Below are positions 47,765 through 59,125 of a stretch of 64,000 bases of DNA, piece after piece. Origin of the DNA: an uncultured Flavobacteriaceae bacterium. GTDB taxonomy: Bacteria > Bacteroidota > Bacteroidia > Flavobacteriales > Flavobacteriaceae. Under the pieces are notes generated by a model. It saw only the letters and a program-made list of their open reading frames with translations, did not search any database and was not told where the DNA came from. The position numbers and the translations under genes were made by a program. Within the stretch, counting starts at the first letter, position 1, and every line of letters starts with the position of its first letter. The stretch spans positions 764,537 to 828,536 of the forward strand of contig CANKZG010000002.1 in assembly GCA_947488435.1 (NCBI GenBank), read 5' to 3'.

Positions 47765-49213
47765 ATGAGTGCAATTAAATCTTACGAGAAAGAGCTTGCC
47801 TTTCAGGCAGATCGCAGAAAAGCTTCTACAGAGTTTATTAAAATTGTGAGTGACTTATGGTACGATAAGTCTATTGAAGTGGTTCTTTTTAAAAACCAGA
47901 TAATTGATAGGAATGTTAGCGAGATTATCAACTTGCATCAATATGCGGGTGAGTTTGTTCAAAAACCAATTTCTATTTTTGATTCGGTAGAAATTTTAAG
48001 AGCAATTAATGATATTAATCTACCTCCGGCAAAATTAGATATCGGGAAGCTGACCTATGAGTATCACTCCGATGCAAATACACATAACAACGTAAAAGCT
48101 TTTGTTTTAGATAAGTTAAAAGACGCTGGAGAATCTAAAAGTATAAAGCCCAAAGATGTCGTATTGTACGGTTTTGGACGTATTGGTCGCTTATTGGCCA
48201 GACAACTTATGGCTAAAACGGGAAAAGGCAACCAATTGCGTTTAAGAGCTATCGTTACGCGTGGTGCAGTAACTGAGGAAATTCTTGAAAAACGAGCAGC
48301 ACTGTTACGAACAGATTCTGTTCATGGACATTTTAGCGGAACTGTAGATATAGATTTAGAAAAACAGGCGCTTATTATAAATGGCACTACCGTAAATATT
48401 ATCAATGCTGCTAAACCAGAGGATATTGATTATACAGAATATGGCATTTTTAATGCACTTATTATTGACAATAGCGGTGCTTTTAGAGATAGCGATGCAC
48501 TTAAAAGACATCTAAAATCAAAGGGAGCCTCAAAAGTTTTATTGACAGCACCAGGAAAGGGAGTTCCTAATATCGTTCATGGTGTTAATCATACGGATCA
48601 TGATCCAGCGAAAATAAAAGTCTTTTCTGCCGCTTCTTGCACCACCAATGCGATCACCCCAGTTTTAAAAGTGGTTGAAGATTCTTTAGGGATTAAATCA
48701 GGTCATTTAGAAACTATTCATGCATATACTAATGATCAAAATTTAGTGGACAATATGCATAGCAAATACAGAAGAGGAAGAGCTGCTGCCCTAAACATGG
48801 TAATCACTGAAACTGGTGCAGGAAAAGCAGTAGCAAAAGCGCTTCCAGAATTGGCAGGAAAATTGACCTCCAATGCCATCAGGGTACCCGTTCCAAATGG
48901 ATCTTTGGCTATATTGAATTTAGAAGTTAATACAAAAACTTCTGTCGAAGCCATCAACACGATCATTAAAAAATATGCGCTTGAGGGAGATTTGGTGGAA
49001 CAAATACAATTTTCATTAAGTAATGAATTGGTTTCTTCGGATATCGTAGGTACCTCTGCTCCTTCTATATATGATAGTAAGGCAACTATTGTAGATGACG
49101 GAGGGAAAAAAGTGATTCTTTACATTTGGTACGATAATGAATATGGATATTCGCATCAAGTGATTCGATTGGCTAAATATATTTCGAAAGTTAGGAGATA
49201 CACTTATTATTAA
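47765..49213 (+). CDS. Glyceraldehyde-3-phosphate dehydrogenase, N-terminally extended type
   Basis: The 482-residue enzyme is about 140 residues longer than ordinary GAPDH. The extension (about 1-125) has no recognised motif. The Rossmann part begins near 130 (DVVLYGFGRIGRLLARQLM); the catalytic cysteine is in SAASCTTNAITPVLKVVED, then HAYTNDQNLVD, RRGRAAALNMV and IWYDNEYGYSHQVIRL. It oxidises glyceraldehyde 3-phosphate with NAD(P) and phosphate, or runs in reverse. The ATG at 47765 is preferred because earlier in-frame starts lie in the terminator region of the previous gene. Confidence 0.93.
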   Translation: MSAIKSYEKELAFQADRRKASTEFIKIVSDLWYDKSIEVVLFKNQIIDRNVSEIINLHQYAGEFVQKPISIFDSVEILRAINDINLPPAKLDIGKLTYEYHSDANTHNNVKAFVLDKLKDAGESKSIKPKDVVLYGFGRIGRLLARQLMAKTGKGNQLRLRAIVTRGAVTEEILEKRAALLRTDSVHGHFSGTVDIDLEKQALIINGTTVNIINAAKPEDIDYTEYGIFNALIIDNSGAFRDSDALKRHLKSKGASKVLLTAPGKGVPNIVHGVNHTDHDPAKIKVFSAASCTTNAITPVLKVVEDSLGIKSGHLETIHAYTNDQNLVDNMHSKYRRGRAAALNMVITETGAGKAVAKALPELAGKLTSNAIRVPVPNGSLAILNLEVNTKTSVEAINTIIKKYALEGDLVEQIQFSLSNELVSSDIVGTSAPSIYDSKATIVDDGGKKVILYIWYDNEYGYSHQVIRLAKYISKVRRYTYY

Positions 49214-49289
49214 TTTTTTTTCTTAATTAAGAATATTGAAGTACTTTAGTCGTGCTCTAAATCTATTTTTAAACTAACTATTAGCATCT

Positions 49290-49904
49290 ATGAAAGGTTT
49301 TAAAATCTTAATCATTAGCATTACGCTATTTGCATTTAATCTACAATACGGTCAACAAGAAGAAAAAGTGCTTTCTTTAGATGAAGGACCGCTAGTGGAT
49401 CAGTTTGAATTTTTAACCAAGAAATCTGGGAATTATAATGCAAATGGTATTCGTTACGAGGTTGTAAAGGTTGGCACCATAGTTAAACTCCGCAAAAACG
49501 TATTAGATTCCATGCGCGTAGCCAATCAAAAGGCTTTGGAGCTACAAAATAAGATAAGTGCGCAGGAAAATACAATAAGTTCGCTTAACGCCAAGTTGAA
49601 GGAAACTACAGAAAATTTGACTTCTGTTACTGAGGAAAAAGATAGTATGTCTTTTTTTGGACTTCTGGTATCAAAAGCAACTTACAATATTGTCTTATGG
49701 TCTATTATTATTGGTCTTTTTGTACTATTACTACTTTTTATTTACAAGTTTAGAAATAGTAATACGCTAACTCAGGAAGCAAAAACAGCACTTACAGAGG
49801 TGGAAGATGAATTTGAACAGCACCGCAGAAGAGCTTTGGAACGTGAGCAAAAAATTAGTCGCCAATTGCAGGACGAGTTGAACAAGCAAAAAAAGCCAAA
49901 ATAA
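49290..49904 (+). CDS. Membrane protein with coiled coil, function unknown
   Basis: A 204-residue protein with a signal peptide or first helix (ILIISITLFAFNLQYG), an extracytoplasmic region containing a coiled coil (about 75-115, NQKALELQNKISAQENTISSL), one membrane helix (about 130-150) and a basic, heptad-like cytoplasmic tail. I do not recognise a function. It is two genes upstream of trmD and proteins like it have been labelled tRNA methyltransferase in annotations, but nothing methylase-like is visible. Confidence 0.8.
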   Translation: MKGFKILIISITLFAFNLQYGQQEEKVLSLDEGPLVDQFEFLTKKSGNYNANGIRYEVVKVGTIVKLRKNVLDSMRVANQKALELQNKISAQENTISSLNAKLKETTENLTSVTEEKDSMSFFGLLVSKATYNIVLWSIIIGLFVLLLLFIYKFRNSNTLTQEAKTALTEVEDEFEQHRRRALEREQKISRQLQDELNKQKKPK

Positions 49905-49935
49905 ACCTAATTGCCATAACTCCTAAGAGTTTCTT

Positions 49936-50379
49936 ATGATTGAAATTCGTAGAGCAAACCGCAATGATATAGCAGCGATTGTACCCCTCTTTGATGCTTA
50001 TCGTGTTTTTTATGAACAGCAATCTGATGAAAAAGCTGCTAAACATTTTTTAGAAGAACGTTTGACAAAATCGGAGTCTATTGTTTTTTTAGCCTTCGAA
50101 AATCAAAAGGCATTAGGCTTTTTGCAACTTTACCCTAGCTTCTCATCGGTAAGCATGCAGGCAATCTATATCCTTAATGATTTATTTGTGATTTCGGATC
50201 AACGAAAAAAAGGAATTGGTAAGGCACTACTGGTAATGGCACAACAATACTGCAAAGAAAAAAATGGCAAAGGATTGGCGCTGGAAACTGCCGTTGATAA
50301 TCCCGCTCAATTTTTATATGAGTCGTTACAATGGAAAAAAGATTCACATTGTTTTCATTACTTTTGGTCTGCGGTGTAA
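49936..50379 (+). CDS. GNAT family N-acetyltransferase
   Basis: The 147-residue protein begins with the GNAT first strand IEIRRANRNDIAAIVPLFDAYR and has IYILNDLFVISDQRKKGIGKALLVMAQQYCKEK, in which RKKGIGKA is the acetyl-CoA loop, and ALETAVDNPAQFLYESLQW. The substrate is unknown. It is 31 bases after the membrane-protein gene and 39 bases before trmD. Confidence 0.91.
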   Translation: MIEIRRANRNDIAAIVPLFDAYRVFYEQQSDEKAAKHFLEERLTKSESIVFLAFENQKALGFLQLYPSFSSVSMQAIYILNDLFVISDQRKKGIGKALLVMAQQYCKEKNGKGLALETAVDNPAQFLYESLQWKKDSHCFHYFWSAV

Positions 50380-50418
50380 AAATCCTAAAAATTAAACCTT
50401 GGTATAACAACAGCTAAT

Positions 50419-51093
50419 ATGCGTATTGATATCATTACCGTACTCCCAGAGTTATTAAAAAGCCCTTTTGAAGCCTCTATTTTGAAAAGAGCAATTTCCA
50501 AAGGTTTAGTGGAAGTTCATTTTCATAATTTAAGAGATTATACTGAGGCCAGTTATAAGCAGGTGGACGATTATCAGTTTGGAGGAGGAGCTGGAATGGT
50601 GCTTATGATCGAACCTATAGATAAATGTATTAGCGCTCTGAAGGAACAACGTTCTTATGACGATATCATTTATATGACTCCCGATGGGGAGACATTACAC
50701 CAAAAAATGGCAAATAGCATCTCTTTAAAGGAGAATTTAATCATTCTTTGTGGTCATTATAAAGGTGTAGACCAACGCATCCGTGATCGTTTTATTACCA
50801 AGGAAATTTCTGTTGGTGATTATGTACTTTCGGGAGGAGAACTAGGAGCCGCAATATTATGTGATGCGGTTATCCGCTTAATTCCTGGAGTTTTAAACAA
50901 TGAAACTTCTGCGCTTACGGATACATTTCAAGATAATTTGTTAGCTCCCCCTGTATATACAAGACCATCGGAATACAAGGGTATGAAGGTTCCTGAGGTG
51001 CTCTTAAGTGGGGATTTTCCAAGGATAGAAAAGTGGAGAGAAGAACAAGCCATGGAGCGAACTCAAAGACTTCGCCCTGATTTATTATCGTAA
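50419..51093 (+). CDS. trmD: tRNA (guanine-37-N1)-methyltransferase TrmD
   Basis: TrmD methylates G37 in tRNAs to prevent frameshifting. The 224-residue protein shows the SPOUT trefoil features: [51 protein letters not shown] and the SAM-site knot [21 protein letters not shown], then [26 protein letters not shown]. It precedes rplS, a common pairing, although a separate promoter lies between. Confidence 0.97.
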   Translation: MRIDIITVLPELLKSPFEASILKRAISKGLVEVHFHNLRDYTEASYKQVDDYQFGGGAGMVLMIEPIDKCISALKEQRSYDDIIYMTPDGETLHQKMANSISLKENLIILCGHYKGVDQRIRDRFITKEISVGDYVLSGGELGAAILCDAVIRLIPGVLNNETSALTDTFQDNLLAPPVYTRPSEYKGMKVPEVLLSGDFPRIEKWREEQAMERTQRLRPDLLS

Positions 51094-51129
51094 TATGGCT
51101 TTATTTTCTCTAAAAAACGCATAAATTCC

Positions 51130-51159
51130 TTGTCAGAATTAAATTATAGCGTAATTTTG
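51130..51159 (+). promoter_or_regulatory. Promoter of rplS (TTG-N19-TAnnTTTG)
   Basis: TTG at 51130-51132 is exactly 19 bases before TAATTTTG at 51152-51159, a full match to the Bacteroidota -33/-7 promoter consensus. It lies 75 bases upstream of the rplS ATG. Confidence 0.75.
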
Positions 51160-51233
51160 CAATCGATTAAAATTAACCTCTGACGAAGTACGTGAATGTT
51201 AGTTTTAGCGTAAACTTTATAAATACAAATAAA

Positions 51234-51584
51234 ATGGAATCTTTAATAAAATTTGTTCAAGACGAATTTGTTCCAAAAAATGACTTTCCAAATTTTTCTT
51301 CAGGAGACACCATTACAGTGTACTATGAAATTAAGGAAGGTGAAAAAACACGTACCCAGTTTTTTAGAGGGGTTGTTATTCAGCGAAGAGGAAGTGGTGC
51401 AACAGAAACATTTACAATTCGTAAAATGTCTGGTACAATCGGAGTAGAACGAATCTTTCCTGTACACATGCCCGCTTTACAAAAAATAGAGATCAATAAA
51501 AAAGGTAAAGTTCGTAGAGCACGTATTTTCTACTTTAGAGAACTTACTGGTAAAAAAGCTAGAATTAAAGAAGTTAGATCTTAA
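51234..51584 (+). CDS. rplS: 50S ribosomal protein L19
   Basis: L19 lies at the 30S-50S interface. The protein has 116 residues from the chosen ATG: MESLIKFVQDEFV, FSSGDTITVYYEIKEGEKTRTQ, FRGVVIQRRGSGATETFTIRKMS, GVERIFPVHMP, and the basic RRARIFYFRELTGKKARI tail. An earlier in-frame ATG (51192) would add 14 residues unlike L19 and is not used. A strong terminator follows. Confidence 0.97.
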   Translation: MESLIKFVQDEFVPKNDFPNFSSGDTITVYYEIKEGEKTRTQFFRGVVIQRRGSGATETFTIRKMSGTIGVERIFPVHMPALQKIEINKKGKVRRARIFYFRELTGKKARIKEVRS

Positions 51585-51600
51585 GATTCGATCATATTAA

Positions 51601-51634
51601 AAAAAAAGCACCTATTTTCATAGGTGCTTTTTTT
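51601..51634 (+). terminator. Rho-independent terminator after rplS
   Basis: AGCACCTAT pairs perfectly with ATAGGTGCT around TTTC, flanked by seven A and seven T, 16 bases after the stop codon. Confidence 0.93.
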
Positions 51635-52099
51635 ATGAACAATTGTTAACAACCAAAGTTTATATTGTGTTGATTTTTAAATGCTTATAAAATTTGGTAG
51701 TCCTAAAAAAAAATATACTTTTATATCATAGTGAAAGAGATAAATCAGCAATGAGGAATTTCGGAAACTATGTAAAGTTGACGTTCTTTGCTTTGTTGTA
51801 TCATGACTAATTTTAATAACGATGTATTCGTACAAACGTTAATAGAAGGAAACGTGAGCCATACCCAAGACACCTAGGAGTTTAGTATGGAGATATCGAT
51901 TGGTATGAAGTTAATATTTTCGTTCTGCGAAAAAGATAATGAAGTACGAATGATACACAACAAAAGAAATACAAAGTAATTGCTGATTCTTAAATTAGAA
52001 ATGAAACGTAATTCAAACGTTGAAACAGAAATACAAATGCAATCAATGGTTGCTGTTCTGTAGACAATACAGAATGTCCAATTTGTAAACTGTTTCTAT
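51635..52099 (+). other. Gene-poor stretch, probable decayed small gene(s)
   Basis: This is the longest stretch without a recognised gene. It has no long open frame, but short ones follow each other in different frames: 51751 (19 codons), 51804 (MTNFNNDVFVQTLIEGN, 24 codons), 51887 (30 codons) and 52001 (20 codons). In the frame that ends at the TAA 52099-52101, the last codons read NAINGCCSVDNTECPICKLFL, a Cys-rich tail, with stop codons at 52021 and 52009 upstream. The stop touches a perfect terminator palindrome. This looks like the remains of one or two genes rather than random spacer, but no homology is claimed. Confidence 0.4.
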
Positions 52100-52140
52100 A
52101 AAGCCATATCAATACATGTATTGATATGGCTTTTGTCTTT
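52100..52140 (+). terminator. 34-bp perfect palindrome/terminator
   Basis: The arms AAAGCCATATCAATACA and its exact complement (52100-52133) join without a spacer, followed by a T-rich run TTTGTCTTT. It lies directly after an in-frame stop at 52099-52101 and about 134 bases before icd. A terminator is the simplest reading; a protein-binding palindrome is also possible. Confidence 0.65.
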
Positions 52141-52240
52141 TATGACACCCGCCACACGAATCGTAAGGAATCCTATAAAATCTGACAAAGTATTCATTAA
52201 AGTTTGGTTTCCTTAGGTATTTTAAGGAGGCTAAAAATTG

Positions 52241-52248
52241 TATATTTG
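52241..52248 (+). promoter_or_regulatory. Bacteroidota -7 box for icd
   Basis: TATATTTG matches TAnnTTTG and lies 25 bases before the icd ATG. The -33 region has no TTG at the usual distance. Confidence 0.5.
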
Positions 52249-52258
52249 CACCTCTTAA

Positions 52259-54493
<2,235 letters not shown>

Positions 54494-54643
54494 AAAAAGC
54501 TGAAGTCTGACCTTATTTTAGGAAAGAGAGGTATTGATTTGTTTGATTTTTAATTAAATAATTGTTAACTGCTTAAAGTTGTACTTCCTTTTTTCTAAAT
54601 TTATACAAGCGACATCCGTTCACCTATCGGAGTTAAAATTGAT

Positions 54644-55504
54644 TTGAAAAAAAAATTGACTTATTTTACGCAGATGATGTTACCGCATCGTCCCTTTAAA
54701 TTTGGCTTAGTGTTAGTTCTTGCATGCACTGCATTACTGTGGTCTTGTGAAGACGTAGTTGATATAGATGTACCTACTTCTGAACCTCGTTTGGTTGTTG
54801 ATGCCTTACTTGGTTTTAACGATGCCATTGCTACCCCTATTACCATAGGTCAAGTTGTACTTACATTGAGTGCTCCTTTTTTTGATGAACAAGTTCCTGT
54901 GGTAGAAGGCGCTACTGTACAACTTATCGATAATTTTACTGGAGAAGTTTTTCCTCTTGAAGAGGGAGATCCTGGCGTATTTGATCAAGGGTTTCCGGAT
55001 CTTGAATTCGAACGAGACTATACCTTGGAAATTTTTTATAATGGTGAACGCTATGAAGCTACGGAACAGTTAGTGCGGGTTGGAACGATCGATGCCATCG
55101 AACAGGGAGACGGTTTTTTATTCGATGAAGATGAAGAAACTGAAGTTATTATTACTTTTTCTGATGTGCCAGACGAGCGTAACTTTTATTTATTTTCCTT
55201 TGGATTTGATAATTTTTTGGCCACCGACGATGAGTTTTATCAAAATAGCTCACTAACATTTTCGTATTTCTATGAAGATGTGAATCCAGGAGATCGATTT
55301 ACAATTATTCTTTTAGGTATAGATCAACGTTTCTCTACCTATGTTGATATTGTTTTAACACAATCTGAAGGGAGTGCTGGTCCATTCGCAACACCACCGG
55401 CTAATGTTAGAGGGAATATAATAAACACCACCAACCCAGATAATTTTGCCTTTGGTTATTTTTCTATCAGTGAGTTTGATGCCGTTCCTCTTGTAATTGA
55501 ATAG
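54644..55504 (+). CDS. DUF4249 family lipoprotein
   Basis: This 286-residue protein has a lipoprotein signal (FGLVLVLACTALLWSC, then EDVVDIDVPTSEPRLVVDA), and the beta-rich pattern of DUF4249. Members are encoded next to TonB-dependent receptors in Bacteroidota and probably act as their surface-exposed partner, as SusD does for SusC; the substrate is unknown. The start shown is a TTG (54644) followed by an A-rich run; the ATG pair at 54674 is an alternative and would shorten the signal region. The receptor gene starts 92 bases downstream. Confidence 0.83.
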   Translation: MKKKLTYFTQMMLPHRPFKFGLVLVLACTALLWSCEDVVDIDVPTSEPRLVVDALLGFNDAIATPITIGQVVLTLSAPFFDEQVPVVEGATVQLIDNFTGEVFPLEEGDPGVFDQGFPDLEFERDYTLEIFYNGERYEATEQLVRVGTIDAIEQGDGFLFDEDEETEVIITFSDVPDERNFYLFSFGFDNFLATDDEFYQNSSLTFSYFYEDVNPGDRFTIILLGIDQRFSTYVDIVLTQSEGSAGPFATPPANVRGNIINTTNPDNFAFGYFSISEFDAVPLVIE

Positions 55505-55595
55505 CTCAATAAATCTGAATAAAAATGATCCTTGGAAAAAAGCAAAACAATATTACACTATATATACTATTAGTCTCATCCCTTTATTCAATGCT

Positions 55596-57995
55596 ATGAT
55601 TAAAAGCATAAAACTTCTTAGTGTCCTAGTTTTTTTCATCGCTTTTCTTACGGTTGAGGCGCAAGAAAAATATACGTTAAGTGGTATCATTACTGAAGCT
55701 AGTAGTAACGAAAGTTTAATCGGGGTAACCATAGTTATATCAGAGTTAAATACTGGTATAGTGACCAATGAATATGGATTTTACTCCATTACCTTACCGC
55801 AAGGAAGTTATGAAATACGAATAAGTTACTTAGGGTTTCAAGATATCGTTCAAAGGGTAGATTTATCTGAAAACAAAAAGATCAATTTTCAATTAAATCC
55901 TGAGAATGAACAGCTTGAAGAAGTTGTAGTTACAGAAGATGTAGAAAAATTAAATATAAGAACACCACAAACAAGTGTGGTAACCTTAACTACACCTACT
56001 ATAAAAAAAATACCTGTTATCTTAGGTGAAGCCGATGTTATTAAGTCTATTCTATTACTTCCTGGAGTTTCTAATGCCGGTGAAGCAGCTTCAGGTTTTA
56101 ACGTTCGAGGAGGAGCAGCAGATCAAAACCTTATCCTTTTAGATGAAGCTACCATTTTTAATTCCTCTCATCTTTTCGGTTTCTTTTCGGTATTCAATCC
56201 AGATGCGATCAAGGATGTAAAATTATATAAGGGAGGTATTCCCTCTCGTTTTGGAGGTAGAGTATCATCAGTACTTGAAATTTTTCAAAGGGATGGAAAT
56301 AGTAAGGAGCTTAAAGTGAATGGAGGAATTGGCGCCGTTGCAAGTCGTTTGCTTATTGAAGGTCCTATTGTTAAAGATAAATCCTCCTTTCTATTTGGCG
56401 GAAGATCTTCATATGTACATCTTTTTCTTCCGCTATTTGGCGTAGATAATTCTGCATATTTTTATGATTTAAATGGAAAATTTAGTTACAAGCTAAACGA
56501 AAAAAACAATTTCTTTTTATCCGGATATTTCGGTAGAGACTTTTTCAATATTAACGATAGTTTCATCAATGTTTATGGAAACGCGGTAGGAAATTTTAGA
56601 TGGAATCATCTTTTTTCGGATAGACTGTTCTCCAATTTGTCCCTTATATATTCCAACTACTTTTATGGCTTAGAGTTAGATTTTGTAGGATTTGAATGGA
56701 ATTCTGGGATCTTAAATTTAAACTTGAAATACGATCTAAAACACTATGTTAATGACAAACTTCAAATAAATTTTGGGCTCAATAACAACTACTATCGTTT
56801 TAACCCCGGAAGTATCAAACCTAATAGATCAAATTCGGGAATTGTAGCGCAAGATTTTACAAGGCAATTTGCAAACGAAACGGCTATTTATATTGATGTA
56901 CAACATGAAGTCACCAATAAGTTAAGTCTTGGGTATGGATTGCGTTTAAGTCATTTCATTCGTTTAGGGCAAGATGAAGTAGACGTATATGAAAACGATA
57001 ATCCTATCATTTACGATCCTTTTCAACAAGTTTATGTTGAAGCTGACCCCATTGATGTAATTAATCCTGGAAGAGGGGCAAATCTTGCAAACTTCACAAA
57101 CTTAGAGCCGAGACTAAACCTTGCTTATTTGTTAAACGAGGATACCTCTATAAAAGCAAGTTATACTAGGCTAGCACAATACATTCATTTATTATCCAAC
57201 ACAAATTCTCCAACACCACTAGATATATGGACACCTAGCGGGCAATTTATTCAACCTCAATTGCTGGATCAATTTGCTGCCGGATATTTTAAAAACATCG
57301 ATAATGGCAAGTTTTCATTAGAAACAGAAGTTTTCTACAAACACACGGATAACAGAATTGATTATGTTGATGGCGCCAATTTAATTGCCAATGATGCCAT
57401 AGAACGTGTTATTCTCAATGGGGAATCTCGTTCCTTTGGCCTTGAATTACTTTTTAGAAAAAATGAAGGTCGATTAACCGGATGGCTAGCGTATACCTTA
57501 TCCAAATCTCAGCAACGTACGCCTGGTAGACAGATACCCGATGTTACAGGTGCAATTCAGGAGCCGGGAATTAATAATGGAGAATATTATAATGCTGCTT
57601 TCGATAAACCCCATGATATTTCAATTTTTGGAAGTTATACTTTAAACAAAAAATGGAGTTTTAATTCAAATTTCATCTATCAAACCGGGCAGCCTACCAA
57701 TTTCCCTATTGGGCAGTTTGAATTTCGGGGTCTCATCGTTCCTTTTTTTGGTCCAAGAAATGCCGAGCGCTTACCCGCATTTCACAGGTTAGATTTGGCG
57801 GCAACCCTTACACCAAAACGAAATGCTAGAAAAAAAATACAAGGACAGTGGGTGTTTAGTTTATATAATGTCTATAATAGAAAAAATGCAGCTTCCATAA
57901 ATTTTTCGAGAAATACAGATAATGGGGTCAATGAGGCTGTAAGAACCTCAATATTTGGTATTGTGCCCGCCGTCACCTATAATTTTAAATTTTAA
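55596..57995 (+). CDS. TonB-dependent receptor with carboxypeptidase-like regulatory domain
   Basis: The 800-residue outer-membrane protein has a signal peptide (IKLLSVLVFFIAFLTVEAQ), an N-terminal beta-sandwich of the carboxypeptidase regulatory-like type (YTLSGIITEASSNESLIGVTIVI), a plug (ILLLPGVSNAGEAASGFNVRGGAADQNLILLDEATIF, LYKGGIPSRFGGRVSSVLEI) and a long beta barrel ending in an aromatic residue (TYNFKF). It imports an unknown ligand with energy from TonB. The ATG at 55596 is chosen at the signal peptide. Its 3' end overlaps the reverse glycerate kinase gene by 11 bases. Confidence 0.94.
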   Translation: MIKSIKLLSVLVFFIAFLTVEAQEKYTLSGIITEASSNESLIGVTIVISELNTGIVTNEYGFYSITLPQGSYEIRISYLGFQDIVQRVDLSENKKINFQLNPENEQLEEVVVTEDVEKLNIRTPQTSVVTLTTPTIKKIPVILGEADVIKSILLLPGVSNAGEAASGFNVRGGAADQNLILLDEATIFNSSHLFGFFSVFNPDAIKDVKLYKGGIPSRFGGRVSSVLEIFQRDGNSKELKVNGGIGAVASRLLIEGPIVKDKSSFLFGGRSSYVHLFLPLFGVDNSAYFYDLNGKFSYKLNEKNNFFLSGYFGRDFFNINDSFINVYGNAVGNFRWNHLFSDRLFSNLSLIYSNYFYGLELDFVGFEWNSGILNLNLKYDLKHYVNDKLQINFGLNNNYYRFNPGSIKPNRSNSGIVAQDFTRQFANETAIYIDVQHEVTNKLSLGYGLRLSHFIRLGQDEVDVYENDNPIIYDPFQQVYVEADPIDVINPGRGANLANFTNLEPRLNLAYLLNEDTSIKASYTRLAQYIHLLSNTNSPTPLDIWTPSGQFIQPQLLDQFAAGYFKNIDNGKFSLETEVFYKHTDNRIDYVDGANLIANDAIERVILNGESRSFGLELLFRKNEGRLTGWLAYTLSKSQQRTPGRQIPDVTGAIQEPGINNGEYYNAAFDKPHDISIFGSYTLNKKWSFNSNFIYQTGQPTNFPIGQFEFRGLIVPFFGPRNAERLPAFHRLDLAATLTPKRNARKKIQGQWVFSLYNVYNRKNAASINFSRNTDNGVNEAVRTSIFGIVPAVTYNFKF

Positions 57996-59121
57996 ACAGT
58001 TTTTTATTGTGCTTTAAAAACGTAACAATTGCGTTTTCTATAAGTGTGGTTGCGTTAGCCATATTATATACCAGGGATTGATTCCTGTCTTGTACCTCAA
58101 TAACTTCCGTCAGTCCTAAAATAGTTTCCGTTGATGTTGACATGGCGTTAGCCCCACAAACCGCAATGGTTGGGATTTTATAGTTGTTTCCTAATTTGGC
58201 AATTCCTTGGATGAGTTTTCCATGTGTCGTTTGATCATCTATTTTTCCTTCTCCTGTAATAATAAGATCGAATTTCTTTTTATTTAGAAGTTCTTCAATC
58301 TTTGAAATATTAATAATAAAGTCAATACCATTAATAAATTGAGCTTCCATAAAAGCTTGTAAACCAAATGCTGTTCCACCGGCTGCTCCAGCTCCCGGAA
58401 TATCAGCGCCGTTTTTGTTTAAATCTGTCTTTACCACAGTTGCCAAATTTTGTAATCCTTCATCAAGTTCATTGACAGCTTCTTGTGACGCACCTTTCTG
58501 AGGGCCATACACATATGCGGCACCTGTTATACCAAATAGCGGATTATTTACATCATTAACCGCACATATCTCTATAGGGTTGAACTTAGATTGCCTAACA
58601 ATTTTATCGATTGCTTTTAAATTTTCACCTATTGGAGCTAATTGATTTCCCAAAGTATCTAAAAAGGTATAGCCTAAAGCTTCAGCGATACCAATACCCC
58701 CATCGGTAGTTGCACTGCCTCCTAATCCAACATATATTTTTTCTATTCCTCTTTCGATTGCCGCAGCAATTAAAATACCTGTTCCTTTGGTAGACGTTTT
58801 TAAAGTACTCCTTTCAGTTATCTTTAATAATGCTATTCCAGATGCTTTGGCCAATTCGATATACGCTGTGCTATTTTGTGAATCGATAAGTAACGGTGCC
58901 ACAATTGATCTACCCAAGGGATCTTCAGTGGAAACCATAACTTCTTCTACATTTACATATTTAGCGACTGCGTCTAAAAAACCATCTCCCCCGTCAGATA
59001 TAATGCGATCCACTACATGTGCTTTTGGCAGTACCTTTGCAATACCATTTTTTAAAGCGCTAATTACTTCTTCTCCAGAGAGTGAGCCTTTAAATTTATC
59101 TGGAACAAGTAAAATATTCAT
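57985..59121 (-). CDS. Glycerate kinase (GlxK/GarK type)
   Basis: This 378-residue protein belongs to the PF02595-type glycerate kinases: LLVPDKFKGSLSGEEVISAL, SDGGDGFLDAVAKY, YIELAKASGIALL, IYVGLGGSATTDGGIGIAEALGY, GAAGGTAFGLQAFM and LIITGEGKIDDQTTHGKL. Such enzymes make 2-phosphoglycerate from D-glycerate and ATP. It is the last gene of the symporter-phosphorylase-kinase operon, starting four bases after the GH13 gene, so it probably handles the glycerate released by that phosphorylase and feeds it into glycolysis. Confidence 0.94.
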   Translation of the reverse strand: MNILLVPDKFKGSLSGEEVISALKNGIAKVLPKAHVVDRIISDGGDGFLDAVAKYVNVEEVMVSTEDPLGRSIVAPLLIDSQNSTAYIELAKASGIALLKITERSTLKTSTKGTGILIAAAIERGIEKIYVGLGGSATTDGGIGIAEALGYTFLDTLGNQLAPIGENLKAIDKIVRQSKFNPIEICAVNDVNNPLFGITGAAYVYGPQKGASQEAVNELDEGLQNLATVVKTDLNKNGADIPGAGAAGGTAFGLQAFMEAQFINGIDFIINISKIEELLNKKKFDLIITGEGKIDDQTTHGKLIQGIAKLGNNYKIPTIAVCGANAMSTSTETILGLTEVIEVQDRNQSLVYNMANATTLIENAIVTFLKHNKKLFKI

Positions 59122-59125
59122 ACCA

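Noticed and set aside
49290..49904. Label tRNA (guanine-N1)-methyltransferase for this membrane protein
   Set aside because: Only a signal peptide, a coiled coil and one membrane helix are visible; the real TrmD is two genes downstream.
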